From contig JAGLQR010000085.1 in the NCBI GenBank assembly GCA_023136725.1, positions 1-7,140 on the forward strand: DNA of 7,140 nucleotides, read 5' to 3'. Each line of letters opens with the position of its first letter. Position 1 is the first letter of the stretch. This stretch comes from Candidatus Aminicenantota bacterium (GTDB lineage Bacteria; Acidobacteriota; Aminicenantia; UBA2199). Below the pieces are notes generated by a model. It searched no databases and was not told the origin of the DNA. It saw only the letters and a list, made by a program, of their open reading frames with translations. Shown one piece after another: positions 1 through 6,023 of the stretch. The position numbers and the translations under genes are program-made.

Positions 1-140
1 GCAATGAATTCCACTCCTGAGAGTTTTTCATCGATCATCCTGTTTATTGCATTCCCTCCGCCTCCTCCGAGGCCGAGCACCTTCAATACGGCTCCATCCT
101 TCCTCTTCTTCTTCAAAGTTATTTTAACTTCATCATTCAT
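1..140 (-). CDS. ftsZ: Cell division protein FtsZ, N-terminal fragment (3' end outside window)
   Basis: FtsZ is the tubulin-like GTPase that polymerises into the cytokinetic ring under the membrane. Only the first 46 codons and 2 bases of the next are visible. After a short lysine-rich leader, residues 20-36 read KVLGLGGGGGNAINRMI. This is the first beta strand, glycine-rich nucleotide-binding loop and start of the following helix of FtsZ, and SGVEFI follows. The GTPase signature GGGTGTG and the C-terminal FtsA-binding peptide would lie outside the window. The ATG at 140 is chosen because AGGAGG lies just upstream and because it leaves the usual short extension before the first strand. The gene begins 8 bp after ftsA ends, the normal ftsA-ftsZ order, so it is co-transcribed with ftsA. 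The leader contains KKKRK, more basic than I expect for the family. Identification is firm because both motif and position agree. Confidence 0.95.
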   Translation of the reverse strand, partial: MNDEVKITLKKKRKDGAVLKVLGLGGGGGNAINRMIDEKLSGVEFI

Positions 141-144
141 ATTT

Positions 145-150
145 CCTCCT
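145..150 (-). promoter_or_regulatory. Strong ribosome binding site of ftsZ, overlapping the ftsA stop codon
   Basis: On the minus strand the sequence reads AGGAGG, then AAAT, then the ftsZ ATG at 140. The ftsA stop codon TAG (151-149) shares its last two bases with the start of this element. It is the best Shine-Dalgarno match at any junction in the window. That fits the general need for more FtsZ than FtsA, although the spacing of 4 bases is short. Confidence 0.8.
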
Positions 151-1372
151 AGAAACCTATAAATTCCCTTACCTTCTGAAAAAATCCACTTGAAGAATCG
201 GGCATTACACCCCTGTTCCTCATATCAAGCAATCCGTATTTAATCAGACCAAGGGAGGTAGAGAAGTCAGGTGTATTGACCTTGTCGATCAATCCCCCCA
301 ATCCCGTCGGCCTTCCAACCCTGACCGGAGTTGAAAAGATCTCATCTGCTACTTCCAGAAGCCCATCCAGTTGTGAAGTACCACCGGTAAGAACAACTCC
401 TGCATTGATTTTATTTTCAAGTCCTTCCTGTTCAATCTTGTTTCTTATCATTTCAAATATTTCTTCTGCCCTGGGTTTTAAGATTTCAGTAAGCAGTGAA
501 GGATTTATCAGCCGCATTTTCTTTCCACCAACACTTGGTATTTCGATATTCTGGTTCCTCAGATTAGAATCCATCCCCATTCCATATTTTCTTTTTATAA
601 TTTCTGCTTTATCAATTGGAGTTCTTGTCCCAATGGCCAGGTCATTTGTAAAATTGAACCCTCCTACTCCTATAGTCGAGGAGAACTTAAGAGCACCTTT
701 TTCATAAATCGCAAAATCGGTTGTACCACCACCGATATCAACCAATGCTACTCCCAATTCCTTTTCATCAGGTGTAAGTACAGCCTCTGCTGTAGCAATA
801 TGAGACAAAACCATTTTCAGCACATCAATTTTTGCCTTTTTCAGGCATATAAGGAGATTCCGGGTTGCTGCTTTGGATGCAGTAACAATAAGGATATAAA
901 CTTCAAGACTGTTTCCTGTCATACCAATAGGGTTTTTTATATCATCCTGAGTATCAATAATGAACTCCTGAGGAAGAACATGCAAAATATCCTTGTTATT
1001 GGGAAGCATAATACTGCTTCCATGAGTCACGGCCCTGTCAACATCATCTTTGGTTATTTCCCGGTTCCTTCCTCCTGTAATATTGATACTCCCTTTTGCA
1101 CTAATTGACTGGACATGACTTCCGGAAATATTTATGTATGCAGATTCCACTTCGACACCTGCTGTCAACTCAGCCTCTTTTACAGATCTCTTGATGTCTT
1201 CAACCGTGTTGTTCATGTCAACAATGACTCCCCTCTTTATCCCTGAGGAGTCAGCTATCCCGTATCCGATAACTTCTATTTCATCTCTCTCATCTTCTGT
1301 CTTTACCTGACCTATTATCGTACTGATCTTTTTTGTCCCTATGTCTATACCGACTATAAAATTGTTTTTCAT
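149..1372 (-). CDS. ftsA: Cell division protein FtsA, actin-like membrane tether of FtsZ
   Basis: FtsA is an actin-family ATPase that polymerises on the inner face of the membrane, anchors FtsZ filaments and recruits later divisome proteins. The 407 residues are close to the usual family length. The phosphate-1 loop is GIDIGTKK at residues 8-15, phosphate-2 is VDIGGGTTDF at 211-220, and the adenosine motif is VVLTGGTS at 326-333. The FtsA-specific 1C subdomain falls at about 85-165 and includes LPQEFIID (133-140). The protein ends in GFFQKVREFIGF (396-407), an amphipathic helix of the kind used as membrane targeting sequence, after a short linker. All parts look intact. The ATG at 1372 puts the phosphate-1 loop at the correct distance. 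An AAGGAG at 1391-1386, inside the last codons of ftsQ, lies 13 bases upstream, a rather long spacing. ftsQ stops 4 bp before this start, which suggests coupled translation. Confidence 0.97.
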   Translation of the reverse strand: MKNNFIVGIDIGTKKISTIIGQVKTEDERDEIEVIGYGIADSSGIKRGVIVDMNNTVEDIKRSVKEAELTAGVEVESAYINISGSHVQSISAKGSINITGGRNREITKDDVDRAVTHGSSIMLPNNKDILHVLPQEFIIDTQDDIKNPIGMTGNSLEVYILIVTASKAATRNLLICLKKAKIDVLKMVLSHIATAEAVLTPDEKELGVALVDIGGGTTDFAIYEKGALKFSSTIGVGGFNFTNDLAIGTRTPIDKAEIIKRKYGMGMDSNLRNQNIEIPSVGGKKMRLINPSLLTEILKPRAEEIFEMIRNKIEQEGLENKINAGVVLTGGTSQLDGLLEVADEIFSTPVRVGRPTGLGGLIDKVNTPDFSTSLGLIKYGLLDMRNRGVMPDSSSGFFQKVREFIGF

Positions 1373-1376
1373 TTCT

Positions 1377-2171
1377 CTAGATTATCTCCTTTTCAAATTC
1401 CAGGTAAAATCTGTTCTTGAATCTAAGATCGACACTTTTTATTGTTTTCTCATTGTAACCGAGTTTTTTCCTTATCTTAAGATATTGTTTCAATTTCTTC
1501 AGGTCAACCTTATTCCCGGTATAGAATATTTCACTTGTTCCCTTCAATTTCAAAGCTGTACCATAAGGTTCCCTGAAACTTATGTATTCGATAATATTTC
1601 TCTTGCCGATCAGGCCGGAAACACCGGGAAATATATCCTTAAGGTCTGACGGTTTTATATCCCTTATTACCATAATACCATCCATTTTTCTCCCTGTTTC
1701 AGAGAGAATCACACCATGTTTATCAATAACATTGTATTTACCCTTATACAGGAACTGGAATGCCGGTTGCCTCAAACGCAATCTTACTTCTACTGTAGAA
1801 GGTAGTTTTCTGGAGATTGAAACCTCACTGATCTCTTTGATTTCCATTAATTCATTTCTCAGATTATTTGTGCTCAGGGTAAGGATATTTCCTCCGTATT
1901 TTTTCAATATTTTTCTGACTTTGTTATTTCTGAACACAGGTGCATTAATCAGTTTAAATGAACGGATATCAAGTTTTTCCCATCCGGTCATAAACTTGCC
2001 GACAGAATAGGCTGCATATCCCGACATCAGGAACAAAACAATTATAAGAAATACATGCAGGCTCCGGATCTTTATTGACCGGATTTTTTTCTGTCTGTTC
2101 ACGGCTCTGTTATTGTTCTTTCTTAGAAACTCTATCTCAGTCACAGGGCCGTAGCCTGCCATCTTTTTCAT
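1377..2171 (-). CDS. ftsQ: Cell division protein FtsQ/DivIB, bitopic divisome scaffold with POTRA domain
   Basis: FtsQ (DivIB in Gram-positives) bridges early and late division proteins and forms a complex with FtsB and FtsL. The 264 residues show the family layout. There is a basic cytoplasmic tail (about 1-37, many Lys/Arg) and one membrane segment at about 38-58 (core HVFLIIVLFLMSGYAAYSVG). A POTRA-like domain at about 67-135 contains the typical SRKLPSTVEVRL stretch (120-131), in the region of strand pairing. The following beta domain includes VIDKHGVIL (148-156) and ends with SVDLRFKNRFYLEF (246-259), the usual family ending. Sequence conservation in this family is low, so the call rests on topology, these short motifs and the position between murC and ftsA. 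The ATG at 2171 overlaps the murC stop as ATGA, with GGAG at 2186-2183 upstream. A second in-frame ATG at 2162 is possible but less well supported. The start sits on an A8 tract described separately. Confidence 0.93.
   Translation of the reverse strand: MKKMAGYGPVTEIEFLRKNNNRAVNRQKKIRSIKIRSLHVFLIIVLFLMSGYAAYSVGKFMTGWEKLDIRSFKLINAPVFRNNKVRKILKKYGGNILTLSTNNLRNELMEIKEISEVSISRKLPSTVEVRLRLRQPAFQFLYKGKYNVIDKHGVILSETGRKMDGIMVIRDIKPSDLKDIFPGVSGLIGKRNIIEYISFREPYGTALKLKGTSEIFYTGNKVDLKKLKQYLKIRKKLGYNEKTIKSVDLRFKNRFYLEFEKEII
1386..1391 (-). promoter_or_regulatory. Probable ribosome binding site of ftsA inside the end of ftsQ
   Basis: The minus strand reads AAGGAG, then 13 bases that include the ftsQ stop TAG, then the ftsA ATG at 1372. 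The element is formed by the Lys-Glu codons near the FtsQ C-terminus. The spacing is longer than optimal, so reinitiation by ribosomes finishing ftsQ probably helps. Confidence 0.5.
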
Positions 2172-2186
2172 TTTTTTTCTATCTCC
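2168..2186 (-). other. murC/ftsQ junction: GGAG, A8 tract and overlapping stop/start (ATGA)
   Basis: The minus strand reads GGAGATAG, then eight A, then TGA. The last A of the run begins the ftsQ ATG, and TGA is the murC stop. The final MurC codons are GAA AAA AAA TGA. This contains A AAA AAA directly before the stop, which has the form of a -1 slippery heptamer. A -1 shift, or one extra A added by polymerase slippage, would continue from MurC into FtsQ in frame. The same bases also work as an ordinary coupled stop/start with GGAG as ribosome binding site, which is the default reading. Confidence 0.55.
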
Positions 2187-3553
2187 ATTATCTTTGCAAA
2201 TGAGTGTGCAGTCTTAGTCAGATCTCCAGCGGAAAGAAAGACTATTGCATCACCCTCTTTTGCCTCACTCTGTAAATATGTTAAAACATCCTCATTTTCA
2301 TCTATATATAGAATTTCCCCTGTGCTGTTTTTCCTCATTAAATCAGCAAGTACACAACTACTGACACCCTCAATTTCCTTCTGATTCGCACTATATAGTT
2401 TTGCAAGGACAACAATATCAGATCCATCGAAAGATTTTGAAAACTCATCCATCAGGCTTTCCAGTCTTGTAAATCTATGAGGTTGAAATATCGTTATAAT
2501 CCTCCGGAACCCTCCATGATTTAATGTATCAAGTGTTACTTTGATCTCTGTTGGATGGTGAGCATAATCATCTACTACAAGAACTCTGTCACTCCGGTAC
2601 AACACTTGGAACCTCCTGTCAGGAAGTGAGAATTTTAAGAGTCCAGATTTCACATCATCGATATTTATTCCCGATTCAAGTGCTGCGGCAATAGCTGCAA
2701 GACTGTTCAGGACATTATGGTGCCCTCCCACATTAAGAGTGACTCCCCCCTTATTGATGCCTTTAATAATCAGGTTGAAAGTTGAACCGAAAGTTCCCGG
2801 CACTATATTTTCCGCTCTTATATCTGCATTTTTTGATGTACCGAATGTAATCACTTTTTTATTTATTCCGGAGAGTATCTCTTTAGAATTAGGGCAATCC
2901 ATATTAACAGCAACCGAACCAAAGAAAGGGACCTTATTTCCAAAGTCCGTAAAAGCCACTTTTAATGATTCGAAATTTCCATAATGGTCCAGGTGATCAT
3001 CTTCAATATTGGTAATAACTGCAATTGTAGGAAATAATTTCAGAAAACTCCCATCCGACTCATCTGCTTCTGCCACCAGGAACTCTGATTTTCCCAGTTT
3101 TGCTCCACTCTCCTCTGTTTTCAGCTTTCCCCCGACCACATAAGTCGGATCCTTTTTTGCTTCGTTAAGAATAGAAGCTATCATGGAAGTTGTTGAGGTT
3201 TTTCCATGAGTCCCTGCAACAGCTATAGCAAATTTAACCCTCATAAGTTCAGCCAGCATTTCAGCTCTAGGGATCACCGGTATTTTCATTTCAGATGCAG
3301 TTTTAACCTCAACGTTATCCCTGGTTATAGCACTGGAATACACGAGGGTCTCAGCACCATCAACATTCTCCTTCCTGTGCCCAATATAAATTTTAATCCC
3401 GGATCGTCTCAGCCTTTCAACAATTTGACTATCCTTAATATCAGATCCCGATATTTCAAATCCCATATTGTTCAGCACTTCTGCAATACCGGACATCCCT
3501 GCACCGCCTATACCGGCAAAGTGAATTTTCCTGACTCTGCTGTGGTTAATCAT
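2168..3553 (-). CDS. murC: UDP-N-acetylmuramate--L-alanine ligase MurC
   Basis: MurC adds L-alanine to UDP-MurNAc using ATP, the first amino acid step of the peptidoglycan stem peptide, in the cytoplasm. The 461 residues match the usual length. Domain 1 opens with the UDP-binding loop HFAGIGGAGMSGIAEVL (11-27). The ATP-binding P-loop is VAGTHGKTSTTSM (112-124), and the His after GT separates MurC from MurD, MurE and MurF. The central domain carries EADESDGSFL (162-171) and TNIEDDHLDHYG (181-192). Also present are HHNVLNSLAAIAA (278-290), PDRRFQ (311-316) and the C-terminal DDYAHHPTEI (328-337) and FQPHRFTR (356-363), which are MurC hallmarks. The ATG at 3553 overlaps the end of ftsW by 8 bp. 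No good Shine-Dalgarno lies at normal distance (the nearest AGGA is 15 bases upstream), so translation is probably coupled to ftsW. No MurB or Ddl domain is fused to either end, and neither gene follows. Confidence 0.97.
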   Translation of the reverse strand: MINHSRVRKIHFAGIGGAGMSGIAEVLNNMGFEISGSDIKDSQIVERLRRSGIKIYIGHRKENVDGAETLVYSSAITRDNVEVKTASEMKIPVIPRAEMLAELMRVKFAIAVAGTHGKTSTTSMIASILNEAKKDPTYVVGGKLKTEESGAKLGKSEFLVAEADESDGSFLKLFPTIAVITNIEDDHLDHYGNFESLKVAFTDFGNKVPFFGSVAVNMDCPNSKEILSGINKKVITFGTSKNADIRAENIVPGTFGSTFNLIIKGINKGGVTLNVGGHHNVLNSLAAIAAALESGINIDDVKSGLLKFSLPDRRFQVLYRSDRVLVVDDYAHHPTEIKVTLDTLNHGGFRRIITIFQPHRFTRLESLMDEFSKSFDGSDIVVLAKLYSANQKEIEGVSSCVLADLMRKNSTGEILYIDENEDVLTYLQSEAKEGDAIVFLSAGDLTKTAHSFAKIMEIEKK

Positions 3554-4652
3554 TCAGAAGCACCGTTTTCCTATGTCTTGAGATATTTAGTATTAACCCG
3601 CCTATCAACATACTTGAGATAAGTGAGCTCCCGCCATTTGAAATAAAAGGCAATGGAATCCCTTTAGTAGGGAAGATCCCTATTGTCACAGATATATTGA
3701 TCATTGCCTGAAATACTATAAGAAAAGTCAGCCCGGTAACAAACAAATATGTGTATCTGTTTCCGGACAATTTTGCAATATTAAGTCCGCGAACAAGAAA
3801 AATACTGAACATGCAGACTACAAGGAAAGAACCAATCAGCCCGGCCTCCTCTCCTATTACTGCAAATATAAAATCTGAATATGCATATGGAAGAAAATAG
3901 AGTTTTTGTACTGAATTTCCGAGCCCCTGTCCGAATATCCCTCCGGATCCTATCGCATATATAGACTGAAGAGCCTGAAAACCGTATGTTGATGAATAAG
4001 CTTCCGGATTCAGAAATGCAAATATTCTTCCCATCTTGTCGGGGTTATATTTCAAAATGAGGACGAATGAAGGAAGCATGAAAATTGCTGACGCCATAAG
4101 GTACCTGAATTTCAATCCTGCTACAAAAAGGATAACAATGGAAATTATAAGGATAAGTGCAAATGTCCCGATATCCGGTTCCCTGAGAATCAGAATCTCA
4201 ATGATAATAACCGGAATGAGTATAAAAAATAATTTTTTAAGATCATTAACATCTGTTTTTTTTCTGCTCAGCATAAAAGAGAGATAAAGGATGACAGCAA
4301 TCTTCGCAAATTCTGATGGCTGGATCGTTAAATCTCCAAATTTCACCCATCTGAAACTATTGTTGATCTTCCCCGTAAAAAAAACTGCAATAAGTCCGGT
4401 AATTGCTACAAACATCGAAAAGAAGACAAAATTCCTTTCCAGGTAAAACGGCTTCTTCAACGAAGTAATAAAAACAAGGATTAAAGTCCCGAGGATAAGC
4501 CATCCGATCTGTCTCTTCAGATAATAGAGGCTGTCCCCGAATTTTTCCTTGGCAAGGATAGAAGTAGAATTGTGAACCATTATAATCCCGAATAGTGTAA
4601 GCATCACTATAACTGCGATCAGGACCTTGTCCACACCTATGCTCTTTACCAT
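3546..4652 (-). CDS. ftsW: Septal peptidoglycan polymerase FtsW (SEDS family)
   Basis: FtsW is a multi-pass inner-membrane glycosyltransferase that polymerises lipid II at the septum together with its class B PBP partner, FtsI. The 368 residues contain about ten hydrophobic segments, starting at roughly 10-27, 47-63 and 75-92. Family motifs are TIQPSEFAKIAVIL (109-122), REPDIGTFALI (157-167), GQGLGNSVQKLYFLP (241-255), SDFIFAVIGEEAGLIG (259-274) and FPTKGIPLPFISNGGSSL (327-344). D260 corresponds to the conserved extracellular aspartate required for SEDS activity. GLGNSVQKL and FPTKG favour FtsW over RodA, and the position between murD and murC supports this. Differences from the usual pattern are PYAYSDF where PEAHTDF is common, and SNGG where SYGG is common. 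The ATG at 4652 follows the murD stop with no intervening base. GAGGG at 4661-4657 is the likely ribosome binding site. Confidence 0.95.
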   Translation of the reverse strand: MVKSIGVDKVLIAVIVMLTLFGIIMVHNSTSILAKEKFGDSLYYLKRQIGWLILGTLILVFITSLKKPFYLERNFVFFSMFVAITGLIAVFFTGKINNSFRWVKFGDLTIQPSEFAKIAVILYLSFMLSRKKTDVNDLKKLFFILIPVIIIEILILREPDIGTFALILIISIVILFVAGLKFRYLMASAIFMLPSFVLILKYNPDKMGRIFAFLNPEAYSSTYGFQALQSIYAIGSGGIFGQGLGNSVQKLYFLPYAYSDFIFAVIGEEAGLIGSFLVVCMFSIFLVRGLNIAKLSGNRYTYLFVTGLTFLIVFQAMINISVTIGIFPTKGIPLPFISNGGSSLISSMLIGGLILNISRHRKTVLLND

Positions 4653-6023
4653 TTATCCCTCATCTATAAATTGTTGCACATCGTTTTTAAAAACATCACC
4701 ACGTTCTTCATAATTCTTAAACATGTCAAAGCTGGCACAGCCGGGAGCGAGGAGGACAGTCCCCCCGCTCCCGGCCAACACCTCATAGCCTTTTCTCAAC
4801 GCTTCATCCAGGGTGTTAGCCCTGGTGAAAAATGTTTTTTCCGAATTTATTCCAGCTGCGATAGTCGCAGCCGACTCTCCAATCAATATAATTTTTTTAA
4901 TTTTTTTATTTAAATGTTCTTTCAAAACAGAAAAGTCACCCCCCTTATCCTTGCCCCCGAGAATCAAAGCGATATCATCTTCGATACCTGTTATAGATTT
5001 AAGGGTTGCTTCAACATTGGTCGCTTTTGAATCGTTAATGAATCTCACGCCCTTTTTTTCACCGCAGACCTCCATCCGGTGTGGAAGCCCGGAAAAACTC
5101 TTTAGTGCTTCCGTCAGATTATCCGCAGATAAACCTGTCAACGAAACTGCCAGGAATGATGCAAGTATATTTTCAAGATTGTGTGACCCTATAAGCGGAT
5201 TCCCGTCAAGTGAGACCTTTTGTTCTTTTCCATTTATCCTCAATATAGCTTTATTATCAGTGATCCAGCCTCCTTCATCAAAACCGGACTCTTCAACTGA
5301 GAACCAGATCTTCCTGAAATTGAATTTATCCTGACCATAGAAAGTTTTACGGAGGAAAGGATCATCATAATTAAGGATGACCGGATCATTCTCTGAAAGA
5401 TTTTTCAAAATATTCAGTTTTGCTTCTCTGTATTCAAAGAGTGTAGGATAACGATCAAGATGATCAGGAGTAACATTCAGGATCATAGTTATTCCGGGCT
5501 TAAAATCTTCGATCTCTTCCAATTGAAAACTTGAAACTTCCAGGACTATTACACTTTCACGATCGATATTCTTTACTTCTGAAATGAGCGGAACACCTAT
5601 ATTTCCCGTGAGATGAGAATCAATTCCTGATCTGTCAAGAATATGGTGTATGAGGCTGACAGTTGTTGATTTTCCGTTAGTCCCGGTAACTGCGATGATC
5701 TCGGAATCAATCAATGATGAAGCAAATTCCATTTCAGATATTATTTTTACTCCCGATTCCCTTAGTGGAAGAAATCTTTCATCCCTCCCGTTTACACCCG
5801 GACTGAATATCACAAGATCTGATTCGGATAGTTTTTTTATCCCCTCTTCCCCTGAAAGTAATTCCACACCCATGTTGGCATATCCGGAAGGGAGCCTTTC
5901 CCGGTCAATATTTTTATCATCAAATATCATAATATCTGAAACACCAGGATCATCCAGGAGGAAAGAGAAAAGTCCCTCTCCTGTTCTCCCGAATCCTATG
6001 ATGCCTACCTTTTTTCTATCCAT
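4653..6023 (-). CDS. murD: UDP-N-acetylmuramoyl-L-alanine--D-glutamate ligase MurD
   Basis: MurD adds D-glutamate to UDP-MurNAc-L-Ala using ATP in the cytoplasm. The 456 residues are normal for the family. Domain 1 begins with the Rossmann-like loop VGIIGFGRTG (6-15) and contains VIFSPGV (71-77). The P-loop is VTGTNGKSTTVSLI (112-125), followed by GNIGVPL (140-146), EVSSFQLE (162-169) and NVTPDHLDRY (183-192). K202 in EYREAKLNI is the likely carbamylated lysine by family analogy. GSHNLEN (279-285) and LPHRMEV (313-319) lead into the C-terminal domain with NDSKATN (330-336), GGKDKG (356-361) and LLAPGCASFDMFKNYEERG (424-442), the last being diagnostic of MurD. The ATG at 6023 overlaps the end of murF by 8 bp. 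The bases upstream are almost only A and T with no Shine-Dalgarno, so coupling to murF translation is likely. mraY, which commonly precedes murD, is missing. Confidence 0.97.
   Translation of the reverse strand: MDRKKVGIIGFGRTGEGLFSFLLDDPGVSDIMIFDDKNIDRERLPSGYANMGVELLSGEEGIKKLSESDLVIFSPGVNGRDERFLPLRESGVKIISEMEFASSLIDSEIIAVTGTNGKSTTVSLIHHILDRSGIDSHLTGNIGVPLISEVKNIDRESVIVLEVSSFQLEEIEDFKPGITMILNVTPDHLDRYPTLFEYREAKLNILKNLSENDPVILNYDDPFLRKTFYGQDKFNFRKIWFSVEESGFDEGGWITDNKAILRINGKEQKVSLDGNPLIGSHNLENILASFLAVSLTGLSADNLTEALKSFSGLPHRMEVCGEKKGVRFINDSKATNVEATLKSITGIEDDIALILGGKDKGGDFSVLKEHLNKKIKKIILIGESAATIAAGINSEKTFFTRANTLDEALRKGYEVLAGSGGTVLLAPGCASFDMFKNYEERGDVFKNDVQQFIDEG
4740..4775 (-). repeat. Long GC-rich inverted repeat (stem-loop) inside the 3' part of murD
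   Basis: Positions 4740-4749 (GCCGGGAGCG) and 4766-4775 (CGCTCCCGGC) are perfect 10-bp reverse complements with 16 bases between. Inside, 4751-4756 and 4760-4765 pair with one mismatch, so the arm can extend past a single bulged base to a loop of about 3. It lies in codons for AGSGGTVLLAPG, just before the conserved MurD LAPGCASFD motif and about 90 bases before the ftsW start. No T-run follows in the direction of transcription, so it is not a standard intrinsic terminator. Confidence 0.7.
4808..4825 (-). repeat. Small inverted repeat in murD (CCAGGG/CCCTGG)
   Basis: CCAGGG at 4808-4813 and CCCTGG at 4820-4825 are perfect 6-bp arms around a 6-base loop. It lies 32 bases upstream, in the transcribed direction, of the longer stem-loop at 4740-4775. 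Alone it is within chance expectation for a 7-kb window. It is listed because of the neighbouring repeats. Confidence 0.4.
4855..4871 (-). repeat. Small inverted repeat in murD (GCTGCGA/TCGCAGC)
   Basis: GCTGCGA at 4855-4861 and TCGCAGC at 4865-4871 are perfect 7-bp arms around a 3-base loop, in codons for the SAATIAA stretch of MurD. It is the first of three potential hairpins met by RNA polymerase within about 130 bases. A 7-bp repeat of this kind can occur by chance once or a few times in a window this size. Confidence 0.4.

Noticed and set aside
60..73. Short hairpin GCCTC/GAGGC in early ftsZ
   Set aside because: The arms are only 5 bp and arise from the conserved glycine codons of the nucleotide-binding loop.
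4683..4694. Perfect 12-bp palindrome GTTTTTAAAAAC in murD
   Set aside because: It is low-complexity A/T sequence without a loop, encoding Val-Phe-Lys-Asn, and is plausible by chance in AT-rich coding DNA. There is no sign of an operator.
4740..4775. Stem-loop in murD as an intrinsic terminator
   Set aside because: No T-run follows the stem in the direction of transcription, and the coding sequence continues through conserved MurD motifs into ftsW.
4813..5334. Open frame of 173 codons on the plus strand opposite murD, and similar ones opposite ftsA (276-707, 800-1108), ftsQ (1582-2010), murC (3206-3622) and murD (5650-6081)
   Set aside because: They lie antisense to genes with full family motifs, have no recognisable motifs or ribosome binding sites, and have serine/proline/phenylalanine-rich compositions typical of reverse-strand shadows.
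5953..5981. Inverted repeat CAGGAG/CTCCTG in the 5' part of murD
   Set aside because: Six-base arms with a 17-base loop are expected by chance, and the inner bases do not extend the pairing.
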